Shown here: piece after piece, positions 6,570-12,555 of the stretch
How the letters are laid out: each line of letters begins with the position of its first letter
Position numbering within the stretch: the stretch's first letter is position 1
IMG/VR virus record: IMGVR_UViG_3300027797_000079
Coordinates: 1-32,957 of that record
From: a virus
Direction: 5' to 3' (one strand)
Length of the DNA stretch: 32,957 nucleotides
The notes under the pieces: model-generated
What the model was told of the DNA's origin: nothing
The model's input: the letters and a program-made list of their open reading frames with translations, nothing else
Database searches by the model: none
Translations under genes and position numbers: made by a program

Positions 6570-6958
6570 GTTGTCCATACTCCTGCTCTTTTTGCTAAAA
6601 CCATCTTGGCGTAGACTGCGATATCAAACCAGGTGTCGTCTGATGGCAGGTCTCCACGTTTGTGTGCACTGATTGCACGTTCCATCTTGCCGATGAGGTA
6701 GAACAGGCAGCCGAGTTCCATGGCATCTGCGTCTACTATCGGATTGCGGTTAGCCAGTTGGCGCACCTGCTGGCCGACTGCCACCAGGTCGCCACTGCCG
6801 TATTCGCACATCTTGGCGATGGTGGCACTGGCTTCAGTCCTGGCGTGATCTAGCCACCACTGCTCTAGCAGGGCGATATCTCCGTTGGCCACGACAGGTA
6901 TCTCGGTGGCTCTCCGTTGGTCTTTGTCCCCTGCGCTGGTATTTCGGTGGGGTTTCAT
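6566..6958 (-). CDS. mazZ: MazG-like nucleotide pyrophosphohydrolase, MazZ candidate
   Basis: A 130-aa all-helical protein. The block DAMELGCLFYLIGK ... PSDDTWFDIAVYAKM has the E...ExxD-like helix pair of the MazG/MazZ superfamily, which hydrolyses (d)NTPs to NMP and pyrophosphate. It starts at ATG 6958 inside the PurZ stop (ATGA), so the two are coupled. In 2-aminoadenine phages MazZ turns dGTP into dGMP, the substrate of PurZ, and that pairing is what suggests the name. The first ~20 residues are encoded by a copy of a dispersed genomic repeat (6898-6926), so the ancestral protein may have begun near VANGDIALLEQWW. The MazG fold is likely; dGTP specificity is inferred from context. Confidence 0.6.
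   Translation of the reverse strand: MKPHRNTSAGDKDQRRATEIPVVANGDIALLEQWWLDHARTEASATIAKMCEYGSGDLVAVGQQVRQLANRNPIVDADAMELGCLFYLIGKMERAISAHKRGDLPSDDTWFDIAVYAKMVLAKRAGVWTT
6898..6926 (-). repeat. Dispersed ACGGAGA-iteron repeat, copy 1 (inside coding sequence)
   Basis: On the minus strand this is a GACCAACGGAGAGCC core followed 10 bp later by ACCGAGATACC, matching copies at 9333, 26427 and 29776 apart from one change in the second unit. Upstream homology includes a CACCGAAATACC stretch (6931-6952) also present in copy 2. It is translated as the N-terminus of the MazZ-like protein. A shortened derivative, missing one 10-bp unit, lies next to it at 6875-6890 (GGCCAACGGAGATATC). Confidence 0.8.
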
Positions 6959-8013
6959 TGGTTCGCCCAAACGACGGTACGATCTGAAGTACCGAACACC
7001 TTGAACTTGATGCCCAAGTCCTGCTCTTGGCGACTGATCCATTTGAACGCTGGCGAGTGGCGCAGTGTGGCGTAGTCGGTGCATCCAGCAAGCGATGGGT
7101 CAAGGTAGTCGACGAACATGAGGCTGCTGTGCAGGTTGTCGTAGGCGGCAGTGCCGTTGGCATGAATTGCCTGCTGTGCGAGGCTGAAGTCCCAACTGGC
7201 GACACGCCTGATCTTTTTGGTCACCGTGGTACGTTCAGCCTGGATATAGCCACCACTGATCTCGTTTAGTTCTTCCCAATTGGTCTCGTTGTGCATATCG
7301 CCACTGTTGCCAGCCACACGAATAGGGTAAGTGCGGAACACTAACCAGATGTCAGGTTGCTGCAGTGGGGTGATGCCTGCCTGGGCGATGCAGTCAATGG
7401 CTCGACAGTCGCCTGATGTGCAGTGTGGGTAGAACCCTGCGTGCAAGCCGAGGCCATAGCCCTGCGTGCCTTCAATGAGTGTGTGCTGTCCACGTAAGTG
7501 CTGATCTTGCAGAAACCAGGCGGTGTCTTCGCACTCGTACAGTTCGTCTGCGATGCGTGCGGTTCGCATGATGCGGTCTGCTCTCGCTGCACCGATGCCT
7601 TTGCCTGTACTGCCGATGTTGGCGTGCATGTTGCGTGCGGTCTCGGTCTCAATATGGCAAGGGTCTAAGATCGTCGCTGTGTAGTCAATGAGCAGACGGT
7701 CACGCACTGAGAAACCTGCTTCTTCAAGCATGGTGATCTCGTGCTCTAACACGATAGGGTCGATCTCGCTGCCAGCGCCGATGATCAGTCTGCATTCAGC
7801 GTCGACCACTGCAGCAACTGGGATTGTGCGCAATGCCCATACTCTGCCAGTTGCATCAACTGCTGAATGTCCAGCGTTCGGCCCACCAATGCGCACTGCA
7901 TTGTGTACCTTCCTGGTCTGATGAATCTGTGCAGCGACGTGTCCCTTGGCTTCACTGCCGAATTGACCGCCGACGACGACATGAATGTCGCCTAGAGCGC
8001 TGATGGTTGACAT
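6955..8013 (-). CDS. purZ: PurZ-like adenylosuccinate synthetase homologue (2-aminoadenine pathway)
   Basis: A 352-aa member of the adenylosuccinate synthetase family. PurA enzymes carry W-G-D-E-G-K-G in the nucleotide loop with a catalytic Asp; here the loop reads GGQFGSEAKG with Ser20 in that place. Asp-to-Ser replacement at this position is a known hallmark of phage PurZ, which joins dGMP and aspartate to form N6-succino-2-amino-dAMP on the way to dZTP. The catalytic-His segment (GGPNAGHS) and a long GTQGYGLGLHAG segment are retained. About 350 aa is the short, viral length; bacterial PurA is about 430. AGGAG 8 nt before ATG 8013 fixes the start. The MazZ candidate follows with a 4-bp overlap. 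A divergent PurA with another substrate is possible but less likely. Confidence 0.88.
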   Translation of the reverse strand: MSTISALGDIHVVVGGQFGSEAKGHVAAQIHQTRKVHNAVRIGGPNAGHSAVDATGRVWALRTIPVAAVVDAECRLIIGAGSEIDPIVLEHEITMLEEAGFSVRDRLLIDYTATILDPCHIETETARNMHANIGSTGKGIGAARADRIMRTARIADELYECEDTAWFLQDQHLRGQHTLIEGTQGYGLGLHAGFYPHCTSGDCRAIDCIAQAGITPLQQPDIWLVFRTYPIRVAGNSGDMHNETNWEELNEISGGYIQAERTTVTKKIRRVASWDFSLAQQAIHANGTAAYDNLHSSLMFVDYLDPSLAGCTDYATLRHSPAFKWISRQEQDLGIKFKVFGTSDRTVVWANQ

Positions 8014-8165
8014 GGGTGGTTCTCCTTGGTTGTTAGTTTTTGAGTGTGGCGTAGATTGCGAACGTAGGTGGCGTGTGCGTCACGACAAGGTTGGCAGGTT
8101 GCCTCTTTGCGCCTTGCGTGTTTCACGTAGCCAGCATGCGTACCGCATAGGTGGTTTGTTGACAT
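7992..8165 (-). CDS. Small zinc-finger-like protein, 57 aa
   Basis: A small basic protein with a probable metal site: CGTHAGYVKHARRKEATC then CQPCRDAH, giving paired Cys/His ligands. The same pattern (HGT-x-YGY...CxxCRKAH) ends the WhiB protein at 27067-27462, so the two appear to share a module. Similar small proteins are common in actinophages and are unassigned. It overlaps the purZ start by 22 bp. No Shine-Dalgarno is visible; ATG 8174 is an alternative start, and a TATGAT box at 8192-8197 just upstream could give a short-leader transcript. Confidence 0.65.
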   Translation of the reverse strand: MSTNHLCGTHAGYVKHARRKEATCQPCRDAHATYVRNLRHTQKLTTKENHPCQPSAL

Positions 8166-8190
8166 GGCGACCATGTTATCACATGGTGTG

Positions 8191-8198
8191 TATCATAT
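8191..8198 (-). promoter_or_regulatory. Possible -10 box (ATATGATA) ahead of the small zinc-finger gene
   Basis: The octamer ATATGATA on the minus strand matches the boxes at 9203-9210, 26397-26404 and 29659-29666. No convincing -35 is seen. It falls at the end of the upstream coding frame, so it may be chance. Confidence 0.3.
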
Positions 8199-8546
8199 GG
8201 CCTTCATCGGTGTTGGCTGTCCTGCGTGCTTGATGCACCACGCACCTGAGATCGGTATGTGGGTGGTGATCTTGCTGTCGCATTTGGTGCATCGCCAGTG
8301 CGAACTGGTCGACGTTGCGATATCGCCTGGTTGCACATCTTCAAGGGTGAGCCGTTTGGCGATTGCACGCAGGCTGAAGATCGTACTGGCTTTGGTACTG
8401 CCACTGAGTATCGTGTCGTTGCGTGTCTGCTCAATCCAACTGTCGACCAGGTTGATGAGTTGTGCCTCTTCAATGAGTTCGGGCTTGTCTATACCGAATG
8501 CCAACATTGTCTTGATGTTGGCTGGGGTGAATCGTGTGATGTCCAT
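8193..8546 (-). CDS. Hypothetical protein with C-terminal Cys/His site, 117 aa
   Basis: The N-terminal two-thirds are helical and charged (MDITRFTPANIKTML..., RAIAKRLTLEDVQ). The end carries CTKC (about 86-89) and CIKH (about 104-107), a plausible zinc site. AAAGG 8 nt before ATG 8546 supports the start, and it lies 1 nt after the previous gene's stop. There is no HD motif, so it is not the missing DatZ dATPase. Function not recognised. Confidence 0.65.
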   Translation of the reverse strand: MDITRFTPANIKTMLAFGIDKPELIEEAQLINLVDSWIEQTRNDTILSGSTKASTIFSLRAIAKRLTLEDVQPGDIATSTSSHWRCTKCDSKITTHIPISGAWCIKHAGQPTPMKAI

Positions 8547-8547
8547 T

Positions 8548-8895
8548 TCAGTTGCCTTTCGTTGTTGGTCTGCCGAATCGCATTTCATTCAGATAGGTGC
8601 GATGTGCGCTGCTCAGATGTGCATTTGTTGCGAATCCGCCTGGCACGTCTCGGCAGATCGCATTGTAAGTGGCACGTGCACTGCTGACGAGCCACTGCAT
8701 GCCGAACTCAAAAGACTCGCCGCCATCCATATGCGAGTCTGCATCTGATTCAAGATCAAGGTATGCAGACTCAGTGAGTTCTATCACGTAGTGTTTCTTC
8801 AACACCTTGATGATCGTGCCTTCTTCGCAGCCACGCTCAATATGATCTTCATAGAACCTCTTTGGAATCTTGACGGTGACGACTAACTCGCTCAT
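8548..8895 (-). CDS. Hypothetical protein, 115 aa
   Basis: Begins MSELVVTVKIPKRFYEDHIERG and contains an acidic middle (DLESDADSHMDGGESFEF) followed by a helix with SARATYNAICRD. No known domain is visible. Its ATG lies 1 nt past the preceding stop (TGAGATG), so translation is probably coupled. Its position two genes into the purZ operon suggests early expression. Confidence 0.6.
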   Translation of the reverse strand: MSELVVTVKIPKRFYEDHIERGCEEGTIIKVLKKHYVIELTESAYLDLESDADSHMDGGESFEFGMQWLVSSARATYNAICRDVPGGFATNAHLSSAHRTYLNEMRFGRPTTKGN

Positions 8896-8896
8896 C

Positions 8897-9157
8897 TCAT
8901 TCACCAACCTGATTGTTGATGGCGTTGAACACTCCAGCGTTGGTCGCAATCAGTCGTTGCAGTTCCATCACTTGAACCATCATGTTGTTCGCTTGATGCG
9001 TCAATGTTTTTTCAGGTGCGCCATGCAACGATTCCATTGCAGGGTTGTGGAATCGACTGCGCAAATTTTCGATTGCACATTCAAGGTCCAGCAATTGGTT
9101 GTCAATCGCTAGGCGATTCTTGGTGATCGTGTTCTGATTCTTCTCTGAGATGTTCAT
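8897..9157 (-). CDS. Small helical hypothetical protein, first gene of the purZ/replication operon
   Basis: An 86-aa, Asn/Gln-rich, leucine-containing helical protein with possible coiled-coil character (LLDLECAIENLRSRF, MMVQVMELQRLIATN). GGGAG lies 6 nt before ATG 9157, in the same leader (CCAACAAGGGAG) that precedes the gene at 29611. It is the first gene behind the promoter cassette at 9161-9220. No function recognised. Confidence 0.65.
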   Translation of the reverse strand: MNISEKNQNTITKNRLAIDNQLLDLECAIENLRSRFHNPAMESLHGAPEKTLTHQANNMMVQVMELQRLIATNAGVFNAINNQVGE

Positions 9158-9160
9158 TTC

Positions 9161-9220
9161 GGTCTCCCTTGTTGGTGTCGGCTCTTGCCTACCTAAATAG
9201 TTTATCATATCGGATTATAC
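9161..9220 (-). promoter_or_regulatory. Promoter/leader cassette A, driving the purZ-replication operon
   Basis: Reads leftward. 35 bases at 9184-9218 are identical to 29640-29674, and 18 bases of leader with the ribosome-binding site (9161-9178) equal 29615-29632. The shared block holds a -10-like TATGAT (9204-9209); a TATAAT (9214-9219) is unique to this copy. No canonical TTGACA is apparent, which fits activator dependence or a non-standard sigma factor. Confidence 0.65.
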
Positions 9221-9238
9221 ACTCCACTATCAGAGAAC

Positions 9239-9274
9239 GTGACGTTTGTCACATGGGGTGTGACTTTTGTCACA
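9239..9274. promoter_or_regulatory. Paired operator-like palindromes upstream of cassette A
   Basis: Two inverted repeats, GTGAC-GTTT-GTCAC (9239-9252) and TGTGAC-TTTT-GTCACA (9259-9274), have centres 21 bp apart, two helical turns. The first lies about 30 bp upstream of TATGAT. The second promoter cassette has one imperfect copy at the equivalent distance (29696-29709). This suggests a dimeric regulator binding site. Confidence 0.55.
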
Positions 9275-9332
9275 TCACCCCAGCCGAAGCCCCTACACCG
9301 AACCGACCCCACCGAAATAGCCCTCACACCCA

Positions 9333-9361
9333 CAGAGGCCAACGGAGAGCCACGGAGATAC
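9333..9361 (+). repeat. Dispersed ACGGAGA-iteron repeat, copy 2
   Basis: Core CAGAGGCCAACGGAGAGCC followed by ACGGAGATA: two ACGGAGA units 10 bp apart. Similarity to copy 1 extends upstream through CCCACCGAAATA (9308-9319). It lies in the only gap above 300 bp, between the late-gene end and the purZ-operon promoter. Confidence 0.8.
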
Positions 9362-9384
9362 CAACCTGAGGCTCACAGACACGT

Positions 9385-9418
9385 AGCCGTACCGCATTGA
9401 GGCACTAGCGGTACGGCT
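9385..9418 (-). terminator. Hairpin below the last late gene
   Basis: Perfect 11-bp stem (AGCCGTACCGC with GCGGTACGGCT) and 12-nt loop, 62 nt past the stop of the gene ending at 9480. There is no U-tract, so termination could be inefficient or factor-dependent. Location between two transcription units supports a boundary role. Confidence 0.5.
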
Positions 9419-9479
9419 GACACCCGAAAGTGCCACCAGGCGAGCACACCACCACAGCGCTCAAGCCCGATAAGACAGT

Positions 9480-9743
9480 CTATCGCTTACGGCCACCAAC
9501 CTGCACCATGTCACCGACAGCCAGCATCTGCACAGACTTCACCATCTTGATAGGTATGTGCAGCACCGCATCAACATGATCGCACTGCGTACTGGACTGA
9601 CTGATCGTCACATGTCCACGTTTCATGCCTTCCATCAACCAACCGACAGACTGCACTACATAAGCACCATCATCGTCGAGATCATCAACATGCACCCAGT
9701 TCTCACTGCCTGCATGTGCATCATGCCACGTCACCAGCACCAT
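9480..9743 (-). CDS. Hypothetical protein, 87 aa, last late gene
   Basis: The protein reads MVLVTWHDAHAGSENWV then DDDGAYVVQSVGW and GHVTISQS, and ends VLHIPIKMVKSVQML. This pattern matches a small conserved phage/prophage protein type of unknown role that often follows lysis or structural genes. The ATG at 9743 overlaps the phosphoesterase stop by one base (TGATG), so it is coupled. The longer frame to 9770 is disfavoured because it overlaps that gene further. Confidence 0.65.
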   Translation of the reverse strand: MVLVTWHDAHAGSENWVHVDDLDDDGAYVVQSVGWLMEGMKRGHVTISQSSTQCDHVDAVLHIPIKMVKSVQMLAVGDMVQVGGRKR

Positions 9744-10705
9744 CAACACGAGAACTCCTGACCTCGCCACATCGCCCAGCCGTCATCAATCGCCACCTGC
9801 TCATACACGAACCTACCAGTGGCCTCATCATATGGAATCACTGCAAGCCCTTGCTGCCAGTCCTCGTACCGCACCACTGGTCGACCATCAAGATCAATAC
9901 CGCCTCTAGTGCTAGGCACTGCGCCATCAATACGAGCCAGGCATCCAGGTGTCGCAGCCATCACAGTATGCGCACCGTTGTGCGCCTCACGAGTTCGCAC
10001 TGCATACTCACGCCGATGAATGTGACCGTAGATCACACTAGATCGTTCAGTCGCTAGATATTTATGTGCTGTACTTCCACCGCTAGCAACCTTATCGCCA
10101 TGAATGACACGCAGATGCTCGGTAATCCACACACACGCTGCTGGGTAGCCAGCCAGGTACTCGACGTTGTGATCATCTAAACGGCACAGAAACGGCACAC
10201 TCATCACTGGCCATGAATCAGGTGCATCGCCACGTCTGATACCGAATGCAACTGACGCATTGTCGAGCAAGTAGTTAGGTAGCCGTTCTTCGTGATTACC
10301 AGCGAGCCATACGATACGAGCGTTAGGTGCAGCAGATCTCACTTGTGCTGCCATCAGTGCAGCACGATCTATCGTCGCCTGCGTGGTCTGTGCGTACGCT
10401 GGACTCAGCCTGTACTTACCAAGTTCAGGCAGATCAAGGTTATCGCCCACTAGCACGACCAGGTGAGGGTTCGCACGTTTGACGATACGCAACGCTACAG
10501 CGATAGCACGTTCGTCATGTGTCGGCTCTAAGCCGTATTCACCTCGGTAGTAGCCGATCTGCATATCAGGCAAGATAACTGCGCATGGCCATCCTTCTTT
10601 GTTCCTGCCTCGTTTCAGTGGCGGTATCTGTACAGGTGGCGACTGCTGAACTAACGGCCACGCTGGTGCGCTAGTTCGGCGTTTGGTGGTCTCTGATGTG
10701 GTCAT
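9743..10705 (-). CDS. Calcineurin-like metallophosphoesterase
   Basis: A 320-aa member of the binuclear metallophosphoesterase superfamily. Metal-binding motifs in order are PDMQ (46-49), GDNLD (87-91), GNHEE (136-140), HGDK (202-205) and YGHIHR (226-231). PDMQ replaces the usual D-x-H, as in some phage members. Likely substrates are phosphodiesters such as cyclic nucleotides or nucleic-acid ends; I cannot choose. It begins within the small coiled-coil membrane protein gene (35-bp overlap) with GAGG 5 nt before ATG 10705. Placement after lysis genes is common in actinophages. Confidence 0.88.
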   Translation of the reverse strand: MTTSETTKRRTSAPAWPLVQQSPPVQIPPLKRGRNKEGWPCAVILPDMQIGYYRGEYGLEPTHDERAIAVALRIVKRANPHLVVLVGDNLDLPELGKYRLSPAYAQTTQATIDRAALMAAQVRSAAPNARIVWLAGNHEERLPNYLLDNASVAFGIRRGDAPDSWPVMSVPFLCRLDDHNVEYLAGYPAACVWITEHLRVIHGDKVASGGSTAHKYLATERSSVIYGHIHRREYAVRTREAHNGAHTVMAATPGCLARIDGAVPSTRGGIDLDGRPVVRYEDWQQGLAVIPYDEATGRFVYEQVAIDDGWAMWRGQEFSC

Positions 10706-10865
10706 ATAGCCTCGTGTCTAGGGTGTCTACTTTTGACTCTATCCTGTCAAGCGTCGCCATACTACGCCCATGTTGCTCTGTGTTGCGCTTATCAAAACGA
10801 CTGAGAAACCACATCAACGGCCCAGTGATCAACGCTGGTACAGCCAATGCTAGCCATGCAGACAT
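10671..10865 (-). CDS. Small membrane protein with C-terminal coiled coil, holin-like
   Basis: 64 aa: one hydrophobic segment (residues 2-20, WLALAVPALITGPLMWFL), then a charged helix (TLDRIESKVDTLDTRLYDHI). That architecture matches small phage lysis or holin-type proteins. The ATG overlaps the endolysin stop (TAATG). Position directly after the endolysin and below another membrane protein supports a role in lysis. A spanin-like or virion membrane role is not excluded. Confidence 0.65.
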   Translation of the reverse strand: MSAWLALAVPALITGPLMWFLSRFDKRNTEQHGRSMATLDRIESKVDTLDTRLYDHIRDHQTPN

Positions 10866-11449
10866 TAGTTTCTCGCATCTAATGTGGGGAACGCTGCGAG
10901 AGCGTCGACCACTGCCTGCGGTAGTGCATCGCCAGCGAAATATTGAAGATGCCACGCTTCAAAGTTCTTATCTTTAGTGTCAGCGACCTGCCATGAGAAG
11001 CCGTATTTGAGTGCGTTGCTTGTGAGGAAGCCGTCACCGAGTAGCCACTCTAGTCGCTTGCCTGATGCGTTGGCGATATCAATAGCGAGTCCGATGCCGT
11101 GGTTGCTTGTGCCTGGTGTGCCTGCTGGCGCTACGCCTTTCTTCAAGAACCATGTTTGCCCTTGGTAGGTGCGTGTCACTTTCGGTACACGACCTGTATC
11201 TGATCGTTGGTATCGGTTGTTGAATAACGCCATCTGCTCAGATAGCGGTCGGTATGCACCGACGTGTTTGAGTTCTACGTGGTCAAAGTAAGCAGCGAGT
11301 TGCATGCAGTTCCATGCTGTAGCAGCGAGGCGGTGCAGTTTGCCACTCGGTGTATGGATAGTGCGCAGTAGCGACTGGTTGAGTTCGCCGTTTTTAGCGC
11401 CTGCCAGGTCAGCAGGCATGATGATGGGTAGAACTGGGTAGGTGGTCAT
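10865..11449 (-). CDS. Endolysin, M15 D,D/L,D-carboxypeptidase (VanY-like)
   Basis: A 194-aa peptidase that would cut peptide cross-links or stems in peptidoglycan at lysis. The zinc-site motif SNHGIGLAID supplies His117 and Asp124, and EAWH supplies Glu164 and His167, the M15 signature. There is no signal peptide and no separate wall-binding domain, so export probably needs the flanking membrane proteins. It overlaps the holin-like gene upstream (ATGA) and the coiled-coil membrane gene downstream (TAATG), forming a tight lysis cassette. Confidence 0.9.
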   Translation of the reverse strand: MTTYPVLPIIMPADLAGAKNGELNQSLLRTIHTPSGKLHRLAATAWNCMQLAAYFDHVELKHVGAYRPLSEQMALFNNRYQRSDTGRVPKVTRTYQGQTWFLKKGVAPAGTPGTSNHGIGLAIDIANASGKRLEWLLGDGFLTSNALKYGFSWQVADTKDKNFEAWHLQYFAGDALPQAVVDALAAFPTLDARN

Positions 11450-11700
11450 TCTTCATCTTTCGTTTTGTCTTTGAGGCCATTGCTGGCGAGGATACCCGAT
11501 AACGCACCTGTGAGGAACAACATCATCGGTGCTAATAGCGACCATGCAGATTCATCGTTGGGTGAGACTTCTAATGGCTGTACGACGAAAAGCAGTCCGT
11601 AGAGCAGCGCTAACGTCGACGCTACGAAAGTGACAGACAGTGTGATGCCGACTATCAAGATGAGCCTGGCTTTGATCTCGCTGTTGGTTAGTCGTTTCAT
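11446..11700 (-). CDS. Holin-like protein, two membrane segments, 84 aa
   Basis: Hydrophobic segments at about residues 12-40 and 52-74 are separated by an acidic loop (EVSPNDESAW), and the tail is charged (KDKTKDEE). Size, topology and position directly before the endolysin fit a holin, which permeabilises the membrane to time lysis. The start overlaps the stop of the 37-aa lipoprotein gene. No sequence family is recognised, so the role is by position and shape. Confidence 0.7.
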   Translation of the reverse strand: MKRLTNSEIKARLILIVGITLSVTFVASTLALLYGLLFVVQPLEVSPNDESAWSLLAPMMLFLTGALSGILASNGLKDKTKDEE

Positions 11701-11810
11701 TTGGTATCACATCTTGTGGCTGTTGGTTGTTGTTCGCAGTTGTACCTGGTGCGGTCACTGCATCCGCATAGCAACGTTAGCAGAGTCGTCAGTATGATCG
11801 CTGTTTTCAT
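11697..11810 (-). CDS. Tiny predicted lipoprotein, 37 aa
   Basis: The protein begins MKTAIILTTLLTLLCGCSDR: a lysine, a hydrophobic stretch and a lipobox-like LCGC, predicting a lipid-anchored 20-residue mature peptide with two further cysteines. GAGG lies upstream, and the ATG overlaps the stop of the preceding gene. The stop overlaps the next ATG (ATGA both ends). Coupling on both sides makes translation likely. Its place beside the holin and endolysin suggests a lysis accessory, but o-spanins are typical of Gram-negative hosts, so that label is uncertain. Confidence 0.6.
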   Translation of the reverse strand: MKTAIILTTLLTLLCGCSDRTRYNCEQQPTATRCDTK

Positions 11811-12004
11811 GATGTTGTGTCCTCAGGTGGTGGGTTGGTTGTTTCAATGAAAGGAAACTCATCGTCTGTGTCAGGTTCAATCGTAACTGATTCGTTGAAT
11901 CCAGCAAATGTTGTCATGAGCGCATCAATCTCACCCTGTGTCATTGTGCGTTCAATGGTTTCGCCTGTTTCAGCGTTGTGTTCGATTGCTATGAAGTCGC
12001 TCAT
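11807..12004 (-). CDS. Small acidic hypothetical protein, 65 aa
   Basis: An acidic protein (MSDFIAIEHNAETGETIERT ... EPDTDDEFPFIETTNPPPED). Its start overlaps the stop of the preceding fibre-like gene (ATGA). In many phages a short acidic protein with an N-terminal EHNxETGE-like segment follows tail-fibre genes and may be a fibre assembly factor; I only note the resemblance. No domain assigned. Confidence 0.6.
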   Translation of the reverse strand: MSDFIAIEHNAETGETIERTMTQGEIDALMTTFAGFNESVTIEPDTDDEFPFIETTNPPPEDTTS

Positions 12005-12555
12005 GATTTCCTATATCCGTAAATGCGTAATGTGCCAATAATGTTTGAGCCGAATAATCCTGTGATGGTGAATCCTGTGTATGAAGTAGCAGTTCTAACT
12101 ACTCCACCTGCGAATCCACCACCGAGTTGAAAACTGAATTTGCTTGTATAGGTGGTGTCGACTGCGAGAAATGGTGCGTGAATGTCCATTGTGATGTGTG
12201 ATGACTCATTCGCATTCAGCCCAACATATCCAGTCAACCAATATGCTGTGCCGTTCTGATTGTTAAATGAGTTCACGCCTACCGAGTTAGTTGTTTTGAT
12301 TCCATCAAAATGCGCTGTGCCTGCACCACCAGTGAAACTAACCAACGGGAAAGTCGTGAAACCTGCTGTCGTGTAAACGCCTGACCATTCTAATCGATAG
12401 TTGTCATATGTTGAACTGAACACATTGCTGACAGTTGTTGTGACAGCGTTGATGGTCACTTGTGTGATGTACTGCAATGCAGGGTTCGCTGCAAATGTGT
12501 TCATTTCAGCGACGGTTGGTCGTTCACCGACCGAGTAGTTTGCGCGAACGGTCAT
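12001..12555 (-). CDS. Tail surface/fibre-like protein C (third tandem paralogue)
   Basis: 184 aa, beta-rich, Thr/Ser/Gly/Asn-rich. It starts with VGERPTVAEMNTFAANPAL, contains NVFSSTYDNYRLEW, and ends IIGTLRIYGYRKS. The same three landmarks occur in the two genes upstream, so this is one of three tandem copies with diverged centres, the pattern of trimeric receptor-binding or decoration proteins. It overlaps the preceding gene by 4 bp. The longer frame to 12618 would overlap further and lacks the family N-terminus. Confidence 0.7.
   Translation of the reverse strand: MTVRANYSVGERPTVAEMNTFAANPALQYITQVTINAVTTTVSNVFSSTYDNYRLEWSGVYTTAGFTTFPLVSFTGGAGTAHFDGIKTTNSVGVNSFNNQNGTAYWLTGYVGLNANESSHITMDIHAPFLAVDTTYTSKFSFQLGGGFAGGVVRTATSYTGFTITGLFGSNIIGTLRIYGYRKS

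Larger units (their letters stand above)
9158..9479. other. Intergenic control region between late genes and purZ operon
   Basis: This 322-bp stretch has no convincing gene. It holds the leader and promoter cassette A, two operator-like palindromes, repeat copy 2, and an 11-bp-stem hairpin at 9385-9418. A plus-strand frame at 9169-9369 runs through all of these elements and is judged a shadow. The mix of direct iterons, palindromes and a promoter also makes it a candidate replication origin, but that is inference. Confidence 0.6.

Noticed and set aside
6955-8013. Avoidance of GATC or adenine-rich sites as proof of modified DNA
   Set aside because: GATC and A-rich sites occur throughout; base substitution cannot be read from the sequence letters.
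8164-8748. Plus-strand 194-codon open frame
   Set aside because: Spans three well-supported minus-strand genes with ribosome-binding sites; Cys/His/Val-rich product typical of an antisense shadow.
8193-8895. DatZ (HD-domain dATPase) in the small genes upstream of purZ
   Set aside because: No H...HD...D pattern is present in either protein.
9385-9418. Phage attachment site
   Set aside because: The inverted repeat has no integrase gene anywhere in the genome to go with it; a boundary hairpin is simpler.
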